Under the pieces are notes generated by a model. The model was not told where the DNA came from, ran no database searches, and saw only the letters and a program-made list of their open reading frames with translations. From Nocardia pneumoniae NBRC 100136 (lineage in GTDB: Bacteria > Actinomycetota > Actinomycetes > Mycobacteriales > Mycobacteriaceae), in NCBI RefSeq assembly GCF_000308755.1, contig NZ_BAGF01000006.1:1-64000 (forward strand): DNA of 64,000 nt. The letters are read 5' to 3'. Made by a program: the position numbers and the translations under genes. Every line of letters begins with the position of its first letter. Position 1 is the first letter of the stretch. This document shows, one piece after another, positions 17,378 to 32,700 of the stretch.

Positions 17378-20278
<2,901 letters not shown>

Positions 20279-20314
20279 GTTCGCGGCTCGTGGCGTGGGC
20301 CGTAGCCTGGCGCC

Positions 20315-20821
20315 ATGAGTACCGAACAGGAACGCGAGGATCTGATCGCGATGCTCGCCGACCAGCGCGCGCTTTTTCGCATCACCTTGCGCGGCATCGA
20401 CGATGAGCAGGCGCGGCGCCGGACCACCGTGAGCGAGCTGACCCTCGGCGGCCTGCTGCACCACCTGATCAACTGCGAGCGGCATTGGACCTCGGTGATC
20501 GTGCGGCGCGACGAGAACGCGGAACTGGACGTCTCGAAGTTCGCCGGCGAGTACGTCATGGCGGCCGAGGAGACCGTGGCCGGCCTGCTGGCCACCTGGG
20601 ACGACGTGGCGGCGGCGACGGCCGAGCTGATCCGCTCGGTGGACAGCCTCGACACCTCGATCCCCACCCCGACGGCGCCGTGGGCACCGGAGCGGATCTG
20701 GCAGTCGGTGCGCTACACGGTGCTGCACATCCTGCGGGAGATCGCGCACCACTCCGGGCACGCGGACATCATCCGCGAGGCGCTCGACGGGGCGAACAGT
20801 ACGCGGCAGCGCGCCTCCTAG
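20315..20821 (+). CDS. DinB-superfamily protein (DUF664)
   Basis: 168 residues. Four-helix DinB-like fold inferred from His residues in the expected places: LLHHLINCERHW (about residues 49-60) and the C-terminal REIAHHSGHADIIRE, which together make the usual three-His metal site. DUF664 members are often thiol transferases, but no substrate can be assigned. There is no ribosome site. TAGCCT lies 6 bases before the ATG, so the mRNA is probably leaderless. It lies 36 bases after topA. Confidence 0.88.
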   Translation: MSTEQEREDLIAMLADQRALFRITLRGIDDEQARRRTTVSELTLGGLLHHLINCERHWTSVIVRRDENAELDVSKFAGEYVMAAEETVAGLLATWDDVAAATAELIRSVDSLDTSIPTPTAPWAPERIWQSVRYTVLHILREIAHHSGHADIIREALDGANSTRQRAS

Positions 20822-20885
20822 CGGCACGGTATCGGCGGCTCGGCGCCCGGCCGCGGTGTCGGTGCGGGCGGCTAGGGTGTACGGC

Positions 20886-22097
20886 GTGGCGGGTGTCTTC
20901 GATCGGTTGGTCGGCCAGGAGGCGGTCGAGTCCGAGTTGACGGCTGCCGCCGTCGCGGCGCGCTCGGGCACGGTCGACGGGGCGATGACGCATTCGTGGT
21001 TGTTCACCGGCCCGCCGGGATCGGGCAGATCCGTTGCGGCGCTGTGCTTCGCGGCCGCGTTGCAGTGCACCGAACCGCAGGCTCCCGGGTGCGGCAGCTG
21101 CCACGCCTGCACCACCACCATGGCTGGCACGCACGGCGACGTGCGCCGGGTGGTGCCCGAAGGACTGAGCATCAGCACCAAGGAGATGCGCGAGATCGTG
21201 CAGATCGCCTCGCGCAGGCCGAGTACCGGCCGCTGGCAGGTGGTGGTGATCGAGGACGCCGACCGATTGACCGAAGCGGCGGGCAACGTGTTGCTCAAGG
21301 TGGTCGAGGAGCCGCCGGACCGCACGGTGTTCCTGCTGTGCGCGCCCTCGGTGGATCCGGAGGACATCTCGGTCACGCTGCGTTCCAGGTGCAGGCATGT
21401 GCACCTGGTGACGCCGTCGGTGCCCGCCATCGCGCGGGTGCTCACCGAACGCGACAAGCTCGACGCGAAGACCGCGACCTGGGCCGCCTCCATCAGTGGC
21501 GGGCATGTCGGGCGTGCCCGCAGGCTCGCCACCGATGAGCAGGCGCGGGCCCGCCGCCAGCGTGCGCTGGCTTTGGTCGCCGCGGTCGGCAAGCCAGGAG
21601 CTGCCTACGCCGCCGCCGACGAACTGGTCCGCGCGGCCGACGACGAAGCCAAGCAGATGAGCGCGGCCCGCGACGAACGCGAACGCGAAGAACTCGCCAC
21701 CGCGCTGGGCGCTGGCGGCACCGGAAAAGGTGCGGCGAGCGCCACCCGTGGTTCCGCAGGCGTCTTGAAGGACCTGGAACGACGGCAGAAATCCCGCGCC
21801 ACCCGCACCGGCCGCGACGCCCTCGATCGCGCCCTGATCGACGTGGCCGGCGTCTACCGCGACGCGCTGGCCGTCCGGTTCGGCGCCGCCCGCCGCGATT
21901 CCGGCATCGCGCTGACCCACCCCGACCTGTCCGACCAGATCCACGACCTGGCCGCCCGCGTGCGCCCCGAGGGCCTGCTCCAGTCCATCGAAGCCGTCCT
22001 CGCCTGCCGTACGGCCCTCGACCTGAACGTCAAACCTCGCTTCGCCCTCGCCGCCATGGCGGCAGCCCTGATCGCCGCCCAGTCACAGCGACCATGA
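20886..22097 (+). CDS. holB: DNA polymerase III subunit delta'
   Basis: 403 residues from GTG 20886, preceded by TAGGGT and 7 bases (leaderless pattern). AAA+ clamp-loader subunit: it begins VFDRLVGQEAVE, carries a P-loop variant GPPGSGRS (Arg in place of Lys), a Cys cluster GCGSCHAC for zinc, EDADRLTEAAGNVLLKVVEEPP (Walker B region) and LRSRCRHV (SRC motif). The Arg in the P-loop agrees with delta' being a poor ATPase. Length and position match Rv3644c. Confidence 0.93.
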   Translation: MAGVFDRLVGQEAVESELTAAAVAARSGTVDGAMTHSWLFTGPPGSGRSVAALCFAAALQCTEPQAPGCGSCHACTTTMAGTHGDVRRVVPEGLSISTKEMREIVQIASRRPSTGRWQVVVIEDADRLTEAAGNVLLKVVEEPPDRTVFLLCAPSVDPEDISVTLRSRCRHVHLVTPSVPAIARVLTERDKLDAKTATWAASISGGHVGRARRLATDEQARARRQRALALVAAVGKPGAAYAAADELVRAADDEAKQMSAARDEREREELATALGAGGTGKGAASATRGSAGVLKDLERRQKSRATRTGRDALDRALIDVAGVYRDALAVRFGAARRDSGIALTHPDLSDQIHDLAARVRPEGLLQSIEAVLACRTALDLNVKPRFALAAMAAALIAAQSQRP

Positions 22098-22153
22098 CCT
22101 CCCGTTTTCGCGATCCGGCCCCGAGACGATAGACTCGCTTGGCCGAAAGGCAC

Positions 22154-22229
22154 GCCGCCTTAGCTCAGTCGGTAGAGCGCTTCACTCGTAATGAAAAGGT
22201 CGGGGGTTCGATTCCCCCAGGCGGCTCCA
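22154..22229 (+). tRNA. tRNA-Thr (anticodon CGT)
   Basis: Complete cloverleaf: acceptor GCCGCCT/AGGCGGC, D arm GCTC...GAGC, anticodon loop CTCGTAA with CGT, and T arm GGGGG TTCGATT CCCCC. Discriminator T at 22226 is followed by an encoded CCA (22227-22229). The first anticodon-stem pair is C-A, a small flaw. It reads ACG codons. Confidence 0.96.
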
Positions 22230-22579
22230 TCTGTTTTCCCGGGGATTCCGGGCCGGTCCTGACAGCTTCGACACCCTTGGTCCCGGAACGGTTCGTCGAC
22301 TCGCCACGTCTTGTCACGTTTGGTCGCAACGGCCTGCAACGCGTTCGTAGCCTGGCAGGCTGCCTGCGTGGACCCAAGGCTCGAAGTCCGGTCCACCGAC
22401 GGGGCGGGCGAGTTTTGATGGTGCCGGGCGGGTCGTATCGAAGGATCGGTACGAAATGATCATGACGCTCGAACGGCAGTGCTGAGTAACGCCGCGGTAA
22501 CGGCCGAAGCGGAGCCCGCGATGGTATTGGCGGTACGCCTCCGCGAACCGAAAGCTCAAGAGAGAAAGGCGGATTCGAG
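22230..22579. other. gene-free stretch after tRNA-Thr
   Basis: 350 bases with no supportable gene. There is no integrase gene nearby and I saw no repeat of the tRNA 3' end, so there is no sign of an integrated element. It must hold the promoter of the small secreted protein gene that follows. Confidence 0.5.
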
Positions 22580-22792
22580 ATGACTCGAATCACTCGGCTC
22601 ACCCTCGGCGCGCTGCTGACCGTCGCTGTGCTGTCGCCCGCTGCGACCGCGCAGGCAGAGACTCCGCAGCCCACTCCGTCCGCGTCCTTGGTGGACGCCG
22701 CCGATAGCGGCTCGGCGAGCGGTTCGACGGCGCTCGTATGCACCATCATCAAGCTGGTGCTCTTGAACCAGGGCCCTGAGTTCTGCCGGTAA
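22580..22792 (+). CDS. small secreted protein of unknown function
   Basis: 70 residues. The N-terminus (MTRITR, a hydrophobic stretch, then ATAQAE) is a clear Sec signal peptide cut after about residue 26. The mature part is about 44 residues: Ser/Ala/Pro-rich, then a hydrophobic VCTIIKLVLLN segment between two Cys (the second in EFCR), which could form a disulfide-closed loop. AGAAAGG lies upstream of the ATG. I do not recognise the family. Confidence 0.6.
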   Translation: MTRITRLTLGALLTVAVLSPAATAQAETPQPTPSASLVDAADSGSASGSTALVCTIIKLVLLNQGPEFCR

Positions 22793-22874
22793 ACGTCGAG
22801 GGCCGCGTCCGAGTATTCGACGACTGACCGTCGTGTGGCGCAGGGCATGCCATGTCGCCGGACCCCGAACGAAT

Positions 22875-22902
22875 CCAGGCCGGCCCCGAAGGGCCGGCCT
22901 GG
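22875..22902. terminator. bidirectional terminator between small secreted gene and katG
   Basis: Perfect 12-bp arms (22875-22886 and 22891-22902, CCAGGCCGGCCC) closed by a CGAA tetraloop. The hairpin sits 17 bases beyond the katG stop. On the minus strand the following bases are T-rich (ATTCGTTCG). Confidence 0.8.
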
Positions 22903-22918
22903 AACTCGTCGATACGGA

Positions 22919-25183
<2,265 letters not shown>

Positions 25184-25627
25184 TCACGGATGCGATCGGG
25201 AAGCCTGTGATTCCACACAATCGGGACACAGGCCCCAGTAGATGACCTCGGCCTCGTCGATCGAGAACCCGTGATCATCGGACGCGGTCAGACACGGGGC
25301 CGCGCCGACGGCGCAATCGACATCGGCGATCACCCCGCATGCCCGGCATACGACGTGGTGGTGGTTGTCGCCGACCCGCGACTCGTAACGTGCCACGGAG
25401 CCGGACGGCTGGATACGCCGGACCAGGCCCGCGGCGGTGAGCGCGTTCAACGAGTCGTACACCGTTTGGTGAGACACCTCGGGGAGCCCGGATCGCACGG
25501 CGCGGATGATCGAATCCGTGTCGGCATGCGGGTGGTCGTGCACCGCGCTCAGAACCGCGACCCGGGGGCGGGTCACGCGCAGCGAAACTCCCCGCAGCAT
25601 CTGCTGGAACTCCGAGGCTGTTGCCAC
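25184..25627 (-). CDS. furA: Fur-family peroxide/redox regulator FurA
   Basis: 147 residues from GTG 25627, the same length as I recall for M. tuberculosis FurA. Winged-helix N-terminus (RVTRPRVAVL, SHQTVYDSLNALTAAGL), then GDNHHHVVCRACG and the C-terminal CPDC pair for metal binding. The frame is open further upstream, but the start is fixed by the promoter: an AAGACT -10 box ends 7 bases before the GTG, giving a leaderless mRNA. It represses its own gene and katG in mycobacteria; the same is inferred here. Confidence 0.95.
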   Translation of the reverse strand: MATASEFQQMLRGVSLRVTRPRVAVLSAVHDHPHADTDSIIRAVRSGLPEVSHQTVYDSLNALTAAGLVRRIQPSGSVARYESRVGDNHHHVVCRACGVIADVDCAVGAAPCLTASDDHGFSIDEAEVIYWGLCPDCVESQASRSHP

Positions 25628-25634
25628 GGAAGGA

Positions 25635-25663
25635 AGTCTTGTCCGTTTTCTGGAACGAGTCAA
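25635..25663 (-). promoter_or_regulatory. furA-katG promoter (leaderless)
   Basis: TTGACT (25663-25658) and AAGACT (25640-25635) are separated by 17 bases; transcription would start at or next to the furA GTG. The spacer holds an A-rich CCAGAAAACGG core resembling the conserved mycobacterial pfurA region where FurA binds. Confidence 0.8.
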
Positions 25664-25728
25664 GAGTCTGGCGTCAAATCGACGCCGAGGTGGGCGGTGA
25701 CGAGTTCGGTGGCGACCGCCCGCGCGAA

Positions 25729-26184
25729 CTACGTGACGACGAATGTTCCCTTGCCGGGGACGTGTGGGTAATTGGTCGCGATCAGCACTTCGGTCCGGCC
25801 GAGACCAGAGGGAATGGTGATGGGTATCCAGTTGCCGTGGACGTTCTCGCCCGATGGCGTGTCGTCGCTCACCCGGACCGGTGGGAGACCGCCGAATTCG
25901 CCGGTATCGGAGTTCCGCCAATACACCGTGACCTCGGCGTCGCAAGAGCCGCCGGGGACGTCGGGGGCGAAGACGAACTCCGGACGGATCCAGAGCGTTG
26001 GATTGTCGGAGCTGTTGCGGGCGGGATCGTACTGCGCCGCAATCATTCCGATGCCGCTACCGCCGCCTCCGCAGACGGTGCGTGCCGGTGTGACGCCGAT
26101 GGGAATCGCGGACGATGTCGGGGCGGTCAGCACGAGTGCACCAGCGGCCAAAGTCACTGCCGTCATTACGCGATAGCCCTTCAC
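25729..26184 (-). CDS. secreted protein of unknown function
   Basis: 151 residues from GTG 26184, with GGAG 6 bases upstream. Signal peptide MKGYRVMTAVTLAAGALVL followed by a TSSA-like cleavage site near residue 26. The exported part (about 125 residues) has a Cys near residue 38 and one in GGSCDAEV, likely a disulfide, and looks beta-rich (EVTVYWRN, WIPITIP, TEVLIATNY). There is no membrane anchor. I do not recognise the family. It lies upstream of furA on the same strand but is separated by the furA promoter. Confidence 0.65.
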   Translation of the reverse strand: MKGYRVMTAVTLAAGALVLTAPTSSAIPIGVTPARTVCGGGGSGIGMIAAQYDPARNSSDNPTLWIRPEFVFAPDVPGGSCDAEVTVYWRNSDTGEFGGLPPVRVSDDTPSGENVHGNWIPITIPSGLGRTEVLIATNYPHVPGKGTFVVT

Positions 26185-26422
26185 CGATGCTCCGCTCTGT
26201 TATGGGGGCCGAACTGTCTGCCCATGTTTCGTTCGCGATTCGCGAAATGTTAACCAGCGGGGGTGGGGGTCGCGTCCGAGTCTTGCCGTCCATGGAAAGA
26301 CGGCGAGCGGACACGGGTGCGTGATCCGGTGAGACCAAGGGGCGCAAGGCCGTTGCTCCTGAGCCGGGCGCCGTTGACCGGCCCAGGAGAACGTCTTCCG
26401 TCCAGCGCGCGGCGACGGTGGA

Positions 26423-27475
26423 TCAGCCGGCGGCTGCGGAACGCAGGTGGGCGCGTTCGGCGATGCTCGCCAATTCCGCGTTGAAGCGGTCGGCGGCTTC
26501 GATGTTGCCCAGATGACCGGTGGGCCACACGTGGTAGGCGGCGAGATGACCGCTGTCGCGCAGCGCGTCGGCGATGCGGCGCGACATGCGCTCGGGCAGC
26601 AACCGATCGTGCACGCCCGCGATCACCGTGGTCGGCACCGTCAGCGACGCGGCGGCCTCGGCGAGATCGATGTCGGCGAGCGCGGCGGCGTGCCTGCCGC
26701 GGGTGAGCGGCCGGCAGGAGCGCACGATGCCGAGCGCGAACTCCACTTGGTCGGCGGTGGCCTGCTCGGACATGATGCGCGCCTTCATCAGAGCGCTGGC
26801 CGGCCAGCCGCCCGGCAGGGGCACCGGTGCGGTGAGCAAGGTCTCGGCGACGATCATCGGCATCCGTACGGTGGCGCCGAGTACGGTGAGCGGCCGGTCG
26901 GCCAAGGTCAGCGGCTTGTTCAGCAGCGGGAGCAGATCGGTGTCGTAGCGGATGTTGCCGGAGCTGGTGTTCAGCAGCACGGCCGCGGCCGCTTGCCGCC
27001 GCACCTGATCCGGGTAGGCGGAAGCCCATGCCTGCACGGTGATTCCGCCCATGCTGTGGCCCACGAGCACCGCGCGCCGACCCGGGCGCAGCGTGGCGGA
27101 CAGGACGGCCGCCAGGTCGTCGGCCATCGTCTCCTTGCCCGGCGCGCAGCGGCCGAGTTCGCTCGCGCCGTGGCCGCGCTGGTCGTAGCAGACCACTCGA
27201 TATCGGTCGGCGAAGGCGTTGATCTGCGGGTTCCAGTACTCGATGCTGCAGCTCCAGCCGTGGATGAGGACGATGACGTCGGCATCGGCGGGACCGTAGG
27301 CGTGCACCCGGAGCCGGGCGCCGTCCTTGGTGGTGACCGGAATGACCGCACAGGGTGCGGTAGGGGCGTTCAGAGACGCCGTACGGAAGGTGCGAGACCG
27401 CAGTCCGGCACGGTAAGCGGCGGTGAGCGCGCCGTTGCGCGCATCCGCCAGCGTCCTCATCGATTTCACCAGCAT
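26423..27475 (-). CDS. alpha/beta hydrolase
   Basis: 350 residues from ATG 27475, with AGGAG 6 bases upstream. Oxyanion region LIHGWSCSIEYW, nucleophile elbow LVGHSMGGI (Ser), acid residue in AGVHDRLLPE (Asp) and catalytic His in PTGHLGNIEA make a complete triad. There is no export signal. Substrate unknown; it could be an esterase, lipase or epoxide-hydrolase relative. It stands alone between the secreted gene and a divergent DUF2752 gene. Confidence 0.85.
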   Translation of the reverse strand: MLVKSMRTLADARNGALTAAYRAGLRSRTFRTASLNAPTAPCAVIPVTTKDGARLRVHAYGPADADVIVLIHGWSCSIEYWNPQINAFADRYRVVCYDQRGHGASELGRCAPGKETMADDLAAVLSATLRPGRRAVLVGHSMGGITVQAWASAYPDQVRRQAAAAVLLNTSSGNIRYDTDLLPLLNKPLTLADRPLTVLGATVRMPMIVAETLLTAPVPLPGGWPASALMKARIMSEQATADQVEFALGIVRSCRPLTRGRHAAALADIDLAEAAASLTVPTTVIAGVHDRLLPERMSRRIADALRDSGHLAAYHVWPTGHLGNIEAADRFNAELASIAERAHLRSAAAG

Positions 27476-27680
27476 CGAGCACTCCTTTGTGTCCTCCGTC
27501 ACCGTACAGTGCAAGCAAGGCGCTTGCTAGTGCTAGCACTCGGCGACGGAATCCCTGGCTTGTACGAAGGAGTACCCCCAATTCGGTCCGGTCAAAAGAT
27601 CAATTCCATCGGCACGGTGCTGCGTTCGCTCAGCCGGAGTGGCTGGGCGCGGCGCGGCGAACACGGCTACGGTTGATGCT

Positions 27681-28139
27681 GTGGACATCGCGCGCACTGC
27701 CTCCGGATCCGCGACCGCCGCGGACACCGAGCCGAGGACCCGTTGGCGCGGAGCGGGTCTGCCGCTGCTGGTGGCGGGCGTCGGCGTGGGTGTCGGGGTG
27801 CTGCTGCACCTGCGCGATCCCCATGTCGAAGGCTCCTACGGCACCTGCCCGGTCTATGCGCTGACCGGTTGGTATTGCCCCGGCTGCGGCGGGATGCGCG
27901 CCGTGCACAACCTCACCGATGGCCAGATCCTCGATGCTCTGCACAGCAATCTGCTCGCGCTTCCCCTGGTGCTCGCGTTCGCCGTGTGGGTGACGGACTG
28001 GACCATCCAGGCCTGGCGCGGTCGGCCGATGCGTCTGCCGTCCATCAGCCGGACCACCATGTGGATATTTTTCGGATTGCTGGCGGTCTACACCGTGCTG
28101 CGCAACACGCCGTGGGGAACCATGCTCACACCGGTGTAG
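27681..28139 (+). CDS. DUF2752 membrane protein
   Basis: 152 residues from GTG 27681; TACGGT lies 7 bases upstream (leaderless pattern), and earlier in-frame starts also exist. Three membrane spans (about 21-40, 92-110 and 128-146). After the first lies the family signature CPGCGGMRAVHNL with a preceding Cys in YGTCPVYALTGW, a CxxCGG motif facing one membrane side. Function of the family is unknown. Confidence 0.8.
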   Translation: MDIARTASGSATAADTEPRTRWRGAGLPLLVAGVGVGVGVLLHLRDPHVEGSYGTCPVYALTGWYCPGCGGMRAVHNLTDGQILDALHSNLLALPLVLAFAVWVTDWTIQAWRGRPMRLPSISRTTMWIFFGLLAVYTVLRNTPWGTMLTPV

Positions 28140-28166
28140 CCGCCAGGCTGGAGGCAAGTTCCCAAT

Positions 28167-28355
28167 ATGAATGATTCGCTGAAGACAAGGGTGCGGGACA
28201 AGTTGCTGCGCCAGCTCGCCGAGGACGGCCCCCTCGACACCGAGCACGACGACCCGCGGTTGATCGCGGTGGAAACCGATCTCGACGCGTTGGCGAACGT
28301 CGCGGAGGACGATCCGCTCGTCGAAGAGCTGGCCGCGCGCTACCTGGTGTTCTGA
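28167..28355 (+). CDS. small acidic conserved-type protein, unknown
   Basis: 62 residues. A basic helix (KTRVRDKLLRQLAEDG) is followed by a strongly acidic part (DTEHDDPRLIAVETDLDALANVAEDDPLVEEL). There is no membrane segment or signal. GGAGG lies 12 bases before the ATG. It lies 27 bases after the DUF2752 gene and abuts the convergent M1 peptidase gene. I do not recognise it; coding is supported by the codon pattern and ribosome site. Confidence 0.5.
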   Translation: MNDSLKTRVRDKLLRQLAEDGPLDTEHDDPRLIAVETDLDALANVAEDDPLVEELAARYLVF

Positions 28356-29702
28356 TCAGGCGATCGACGCGCCGCCGTGCGGCGGCAGCTGGGGCAGCGG
28401 TTCGGCGAGCAGCCAGCTTCCCCACAGCGGACGCAGCGGCACCAGGCTGTAGTGTCCCGCGAGGTCGGTGAATTCCTCCGTGGTCACCGAGGAGTGGCGG
28501 TAGCGGATGGTCCACTCGCGCAGCAGGTCGAAGAACGCCGAGTCGCCGAGCTCGAGGCGCAGCGCGTGCAAGGTCAGCGCGCCGCGTTTGTAGACGCGGT
28601 CGTCGAACATGCGCCGCGGTCCCGGGTCGCCGACGATGATGTCCTGCGGCTGGCGGGACAGATTGTGCCGCGCGGCGCGCGCCAGCTGATCGGCGGTGGG
28701 CCCGCCCGCCGCTTCCGACCAGATCCACTCCGCGTAACAGGCGAAGCCCTCGTGCAGCCAGATGTCGCGCCACTGCCGGATGGTCAAGCTGTTGCCGAAC
28801 CACTGATGGGCCAGCTCGTGTGCGACCAGCCGCTCGGCGCCGCGGCGGCCGTCGCAGTGGTTGGCGCCGAAGATGGAGATGCCCTGCGCCTCGATCGGGA
28901 TCTCCAGCACGTCATCGGTGACGACCACCGTGTAGCCGTCGAACGGGTAGGGGCCGAACTTCTCGGTGAAGACCTCGAGCATCTGCGGCTGCCGGGCGAA
29001 ATCGTGGTCGAAGTTCGCGCGCAGCCGGGGCGGAAGGACGGCCTGCATCGGCACCGGAGCGTGTGAGGAACCGATGCGATGCTTGCGATAGTGGCCGATC
29101 TGGATGGTCGCCAGGTAGCTGGACATCGGCTCGGATTGCTCGTAGACCCAGGTGGTCTGGCTGGCCTTGGTCTGCTTGCGCAGCAGGGTGCCGTTGGCGA
29201 GTGCGTAGTACGGTGAATCGGTGGTTATCGAGATCCGGTAGCTCGCTTTGGAACTCGGGTGGTCGTCACAGGGGAACCACGACGCCGCGCCGTTGGGCTG
29301 GCTGGCCACCAGCGCGCCCTCGGTGAGCTCCTCCCACCCGACCTCGCCCCACGGTCCGCGCACCGGCTTCGGGATACCGCCGTACTGCACCACCACCGAC
29401 AGCGCGCCGCCCGCCGGAATCGGCTGCTGCGGAGTGATCACCAATTTGCCGTGCTGGTGGGCGAATTTCGCGGCCTTGGTCCCGTTGACGAACACCTTCG
29501 AGACGGTGAGCGCCTGGGCCAGGTCGAGCGCGAACCGCGGGCGAACGGTGGTGGTCACCGCGGTGATCGTGGCGCGTCCGGTGAGTCGGTTGCCCGCGAC
29601 CCGATAGGCCAGCTCCAGCTCGTATCGAGAGACCCGGTACCCGCGATTGCCGTTCTGCGGGAGGTACTCGTCGATGGGGGCTTCGTAGAACTTGCCCGCC
29701 AT
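28356..29702 (-). CDS. M1-family zinc metallopeptidase
   Basis: 448 residues from ATG 29702, preceded by GGAG. Zinc motif HELAH (His295, Glu296, His299) with the third ligand Glu318, exactly 18 residues on, as in M1 aminopeptidases. N-terminal beta domain about 1-200. The usual GAMEN exopeptidase motif is replaced by IPIEAQG. No signal peptide and no C-terminal M1 domains, so this is a short form. Its ATG overlaps the stop of the Pls-like synthetase (TGATG), so the two are translationally coupled. Known polylysine-degrading enzymes are zinc aminopeptidases of this general type, which suggests trimming or self-protection against the synthetase product (inference). Confidence 0.88.
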   Translation of the reverse strand: MAGKFYEAPIDEYLPQNGNRGYRVSRYELELAYRVAGNRLTGRATITAVTTTVRPRFALDLAQALTVSKVFVNGTKAAKFAHQHGKLVITPQQPIPAGGALSVVVQYGGIPKPVRGPWGEVGWEELTEGALVASQPNGAASWFPCDDHPSSKASYRISITTDSPYYALANGTLLRKQTKASQTTWVYEQSEPMSSYLATIQIGHYRKHRIGSSHAPVPMQAVLPPRLRANFDHDFARQPQMLEVFTEKFGPYPFDGYTVVVTDDVLEIPIEAQGISIFGANHCDGRRGAERLVAHELAHQWFGNSLTIRQWRDIWLHEGFACYAEWIWSEAAGGPTADQLARAARHNLSRQPQDIIVGDPGPRRMFDDRVYKRGALTLHALRLELGDSAFFDLLREWTIRYRHSSVTTEEFTDLAGHYSLVPLRPLWGSWLLAEPLPQLPPHGGASIA

Positions 29703-32700
29703 CAGCTCGCTCCGGGGTCGCCCGTGAACCAGGGTGCGATCGGGTTGCCCCACCAGCGCGTCGATGCGGGCACCGTGTCGCCGCGCATGACCAGCGAGGC
29801 CGGTCCGATGGTCGCGCCATCGCCGATAGCCGAGGCGGGGAGCGCGACGCAGTGCGGCCCGAGGGTGGCGCCCGCGCCGAGGGTGACGCTGTCCATGGCC
29901 ATGATCCGATCGTGGAACAGGTGGGTCTGCACCACGCAGCCGCGTTCGACGGTCGCGCCGTCGCCGAGAGTCACCAGGTCCGCCTCCGGTAGCCAATAGG
30001 ACTCGCACCATACCCCGCGGCCGATGGTCGCGCCGAGCCCGCGAAGCCACAGATTCAGTACCGGCGTGCCGGTCGCCGCGCGGGCGAACCACGGCGCGGC
30101 AACCGTTTCCACGAAGGTGTCGGAGACTTCGTTGCGCCACACGAACGAACTCCACAGCGGGTGCTCCTCGGCCCCGATCCGCCCCACCAGCAACCATTTG
30201 GCGGCCACCGCGCTCGCGCCCGCGACAGCACCGGCCGTCAGCAGCACCACCCCGCTGAGCAGCCCCGCGGCCAAGTGGCCGAACGTTTGTGCGAGCCGGG
30301 CCAGCGTAAAAAGCACGCCGAGTCCGATGGCGAAAGTGACCAGAACTGGGAAGAGCCGCAACGTTTCGACGAGGGCGCGGGCGATGCGCAGGCGGGCGGG
30401 TGGGTCGAAGGTCCGTGCGGTGTCGGTGCTCTCCGCCGTGCGGCGCAGCCGGACCGGCGGGCTGCCCAGCCAGGACGAGCCCGCCTTCGCCTTGGACGGC
30501 GCCGCCGACAGCACCGCGACCAGACCGTTCTTCGGGACGCGGCGGCCGGGGGCGGTCATCCCGGAGTTGCCGAGAAAAGCGCGCTTGCCGACCTTGGCCT
30601 CGCCGATGCGCAGCCAGCCGCCGCCGAGTTCGTAACTCGCGATCATGGTGTCGTCGGCCAGGAAGGCGCCGTCGGCGACGGTGGTGAACTTCGGCAGCAA
30701 CAGCACGGTGGACGCCTCGACGCTCTTGCCGATCCTCGCGCCGAGCAGCCGCAGCCACAACGGCGTGAGCAGGCTCGCGTACAGCGGGAACAGGAAGGTG
30801 CGTGCCGAATCCAGCAGCCGCTCGGTGGCCCACGCCTGCCAGCCGACGCGGCTGCGCACCGGGTGGTAGCCCTCGGTCAGTCCGATGCTCAGCAGCCGGA
30901 CCGCGAGGATGGTGGCCGCCGCGTACACGCCGAGGCTGAGCAGGGTCGCGACGGGCAGGACCGCGAAGGCGCGGACGACGCCAGCGCCGAGCGTGCGGGT
31001 ATCGCGGATGACCCAGGCGAGGAACGCGCCCCCGGCGCCGAGGCCGAGAATCGGCATGGCGGCCAGCGCCATCGACGTGACGCCGAAGACGCCGACCCAG
31101 TGCCGGGCCCGGTCGGGCGTCCGCGTCGGCCAGCGATGCTGCGCCTTGCCGATTTTCACCGCGGGTGAACCCGCCCACTCCTGGTCGGCCTTCACCTTGC
31201 CCGACACCGCGGAGCCCGGCGCCACCTCGGCGTTCTTGCCGATCTTCGTGCCGGGGAGCAGGATCGAGCGCGAGCCGACCACCGCGCCGGGGCCGATGGT
31301 GATCGGGCCCAGATGCACCACGTCACCGTCGATCCAGTAACCGGACAGGTCGACCTCCGGCTCGACGCTGCATCCGTCGCCGAGCTCGAGCATGCCGGTC
31401 ACCGGCGGCAGGGTGTGCAGGTCGACGCCCTTGCCGACTTTCGCGCCGAGCGCCCGCGCGAACGGCACCATCCACGGCGCGCCGGAGAGGTTCTCGGCGC
31501 CGCTGGCCTCCGATAGGCGAACGGCGGCCCACAGGCGCAGATGCACCGAGCCGCCGCGCGGATAGCGGCCCGGTCGGACGCCGCGCAACAGCAGTCGTGC
31601 GCCCGCCACGCAGATCGCCATGCGGCCGGGCGGCGAGATGAACAGCAGGAACGCGGCGAGAGTCCACCACCAGGACAGCTGCGGCAGCCACGGCAGCGAG
31701 CCGGACCAGGCCGCGATATTGCCGACAATCGCCAGCCAGGTGAGCCACTGCAACCCGGTGAGCGTGGTCAACGGGACGGTGGCGAGCACCTGCGCCGCCT
31801 GCGCGGCCCGCGGCGTCGGGCGCACCGCACGGTCGGCGACGGCGACCGCGGGCGTGGTTTGTTCGAGCAGCTCGACGAGGGCGCCGAGGCGCGGATGGTC
31901 GTAGAGATCGGCGACGGCGATCTGCGGATAACGTTCGCGCAGGGCGGCGACCAGTTGCGCGGCCGCGAGCGAACCGCCGCCCAGATCGAAGAAGTCGGCG
32001 TCGAGATCGCCGACCTCGCCACCGAGAATCGAGTCCCATAGTCCGGCAACCCATTGCGCCGTGCCGGTCAGGTCGTTGTCGTCGTCGTCCTCCGCGGCGC
32101 CCGGCGGCGGCCACGGCAGCGCGTCGCGATCCACCTTGCCGGAGGTGCGCGTCGGCAGCTCGTCGACCACCGCGAGCCGGGGAACCAGCGGGGCCGGAAG
32201 CTGTTCGGTGAGAATGGCTCGTGCGGCCTTGGCGTCGAAGTCCGGTCCCGGCCCGGTGAGGTAGCCGACCAGTACCCTGTTGCCCGCCTTGGTAGTTCGG
32301 ATCGCGGCGGCGGCACCGGTCACACCGGGTAGGTGCTGGAGCGCGTTGTCGATCTCGCCGAGCTCGATGCGGCGTCCGCCGAGCTTGATCTGATCGTCGG
32401 CGCGGCCGAGGAAGACCAGGCCCGCGCTGTCGTTGCGGACCAGGTCGCCGCTGCGGTAGGCGCGATCCCAGCCCACCGACGGCAGCGGCGCGTACTTCTC
32501 CGCGTCTTTGACCGGGTCGAGATAGCGCGCCAGGCCGACACCGCCGATCACCAATTCGCCGGATTCGCCCGCGGACACCGGATTTCCCGCCTGATCCACC
32601 ACGACGAGATTCCAGCCGTTGAGCGGCAGCCCGATCCGGATCGGCCACTCGCCGTTCAGCCGTGCGGCGCAGGCGACGACCGTGGCCTCGGTGGGGCCGT

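Noticed and set aside
22154..22579. tRNA-Thr as an attachment site for an integrated element
   Set aside because: No integrase, excisionase or repeated tRNA 3' end was seen downstream.
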